Source of the DNA: Clostridiales bacterium
GTDB lineage: Bacteria > Bacillota > Clostridia > Oscillospirales > Oscillospiraceae
DNA: 14,813 nt
Reading direction: 5' to 3'
Assembly: GCA_004558115.1 (NCBI GenBank)
Contig: SFDT01000041.1
Location: 1-14,813, forward strand
The notes under the pieces were generated by a model. The model made no database searches. It saw only the letters and a list, made by a program, of their open reading frames with translations, and had not been told where the DNA came from. This document shows, in pieces, positions 14,209 through 14,813 of this stretch. The position numbers were made by a program, and so were the translations under genes. Within the stretch, counting starts at the first letter, position 1; every line of letters starts with the position of its first letter.

Positions 14209-14255
14209 AAAAAGAACCCTACGGCGCGATAAATTTACGCCGTAGGGTCCTTTTT
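14209..14255. terminator. Bidirectional intrinsic terminator between DUF3795 and GNAT genes
   Basis: An 11-bp perfect stem, ACCCTACGGCG with CGCCGTAGGGT (14216-14226 and 14238-14248), has an 11-base AT-rich loop. An A-rich run precedes it and T5 follows, so it serves both convergent genes. The stop codon of the acetyltransferase gene lies in the T-tract. Confidence 0.93.
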
Positions 14256-14700
14256 ACTGTTTCTTCCGCCGCTTATGCTCCATGGGGATGTAACGGATGC
14301 CGTCTGCCAGCTGCTCCGCCGCTGTGGGTTGGAAGCCCAGGCGGCGATAGACCTCCACGGCATATGGCGAAGAATGGACCGTGACCGTTTCAGCACCGCT
14401 GTCCGTGAAAAAACACTGCATCAGTGCCGTCCCCACTCCCTGCCGGTGATAGTCCGGGTCCACGAAAAACAAGGAGATATGGGTGCCGCCGGGGCGGATG
14501 GCCAGGACGCCGATGATGCGCGCCTCCTCGAAGGCGCCATAGACCGTCAAGGCCTTTACAGCCGCCGGGTCGGTGATATAAGCGCGAAACGCCTGCACAC
14601 CCTCCGGTGCATATTCCGGAGCCTCAAATTCCTGAAACACCCGCCAGGCAAGCTCCATAGCCGCCGGCTTTTGGGTTTCTGTCAGTTTTCTGATGTTCAT
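14254..14700 (-). CDS. GNAT family N-acetyltransferase
   Basis: The 148-residue protein has the GNAT fold: an N-terminal strand-helix (MNIRKLTETQKPAAMELAWR), a central IGVLAIRP strand, the acetyl-CoA pyrophosphate loop HRQGVGTAL (85-93, the R/QxxGxG/A motif) and motif B VHSSPYAVEVYRRLGFQPT (108-126). It moves an acetyl group from acetyl-CoA to an amine, but the acceptor cannot be predicted. The ATG at 14700 is chosen over one 30 bases upstream because AGGAGAGG (14706-14713) is 5 bases from it and MNIRKL is the usual start of such proteins. Confidence 0.9.
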   Translation of the reverse strand: MNIRKLTETQKPAAMELAWRVFQEFEAPEYAPEGVQAFRAYITDPAAVKALTVYGAFEEARIIGVLAIRPGGTHISLFFVDPDYHRQGVGTALMQCFFTDSGAETVTVHSSPYAVEVYRRLGFQPTAAEQLADGIRYIPMEHKRRKKQ

Positions 14701-14726
14701 GGCATCCTCTCCTGAAAAAAACACAT

Positions 14727-14796
14727 CCACCGGCGTAGCCGGTGGTTGTCATCAGACGGGCATAGCCCTTTGTTCCTCGCGGACGCGTTAACGCGT
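14727..14796. repeat. Cluster of two tight hairpins and a 14-base palindrome; possible mobile-element end
   Basis: CCACCGGC-GTA-GCCGGTGG (14727-14745) and GGGC-ATA-GCCC (14758-14768) are perfect three-base-loop hairpins, followed by the perfect palindrome ACGCGTTAACGCGT (14783-14796). On the minus strand the first hairpin is followed by five bases and T7 ahead of the acetyltransferase ribosome site. Compact hairpins of this type mark ends of IS200/IS605-type elements and related non-autonomous copies. No transposase gene is in the window, so the identity is uncertain; an upstream gene's terminator is an alternative. Confidence 0.4.
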
Positions 14797-14813
14797 AATA
14801 CGGTCTGCCAATT

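Noticed and set aside
14701..14730. Ten-residue N-terminal extension of the acetyltransferase
   Set aside because: The extension would contain the ribosome site of the better start at 14700, and family proteins start near MNIR.
1..14813. CRISPR arrays, tRNA or rRNA genes, complete insertion sequences
   Set aside because: No regularly spaced direct repeats, no cloverleaf-like segments and no transposase or integrase coding sequence were seen on either strand.

Overview
The window is GC-rich and densely coded. It carries a spoIIA sporulation operon (SpoIIAA, SpoIIAB, sigma-F) with Gram-positive Shine-Dalgarno sites and short rho-independent terminators. This points to a spore-forming member of the Clostridia, most like the high-GC Oscillospiraceae (Flavonifractor/Lawsonibacter/Oscillibacter-type). 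The genus is inferred from gene content and base composition, not from a search.

Layout, left to right. 81-2630 (-) is a PcrA/UvrD helicase. A 289-base AT-richer spacer follows, ending in a perfect 15-bp inverted repeat that covers the ribosome binding site of a membrane-anchored rhodanese (2920-3333, +). A bidirectional terminator separates it from a minus-strand operon read as DUF4358 lipoprotein, MBOAT O-acyltransferase, DHHW protein (6452 down to 3370), probably an envelope or exopolysaccharide O-acylation system, with a terminator-like hairpin after the first gene. A threonine aldolase (6649-7674, +) with a clear sigma-A promoter and a palindromic terminator comes next. Then an ECF sigma factor overlaps by 4 bases a polytopic membrane protein that is probably its regulator (7776-9709, +).

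The most interesting segment is 9741-12111. Three LexA-like boxes, spaced 28 and 29 bases apart, surround a near-consensus promoter; the best box fills the 17-base -35/-10 spacer. The promoter drives a 41-residue single-pass membrane protein, a radical SAM protein of the putative DNA modification/repair family (with a C-terminal QLSLF peptide matching the sliding-clamp binding consensus), and a DUF4130 'DNA metabolism' protein. This looks like an SOS-controlled DNA repair unit of unknown chemistry. Its last gene runs 113 bases into the convergent sigF gene with no visible terminator, so SOS transcription could run antisense into the sporulation operon.

The right end holds the spoIIA operon (13472 down to 11999), a divergent cysteine-rich DUF3795 protein (13664-14206, +), a bidirectional terminator, and a GNAT acetyltransferase (14700-14254, -). 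The final 85 bases contain two tight hairpins and a perfect 14-base palindrome, possibly the end of a small mobile element. No tRNA, rRNA, CRISPR array or complete transposase was seen.
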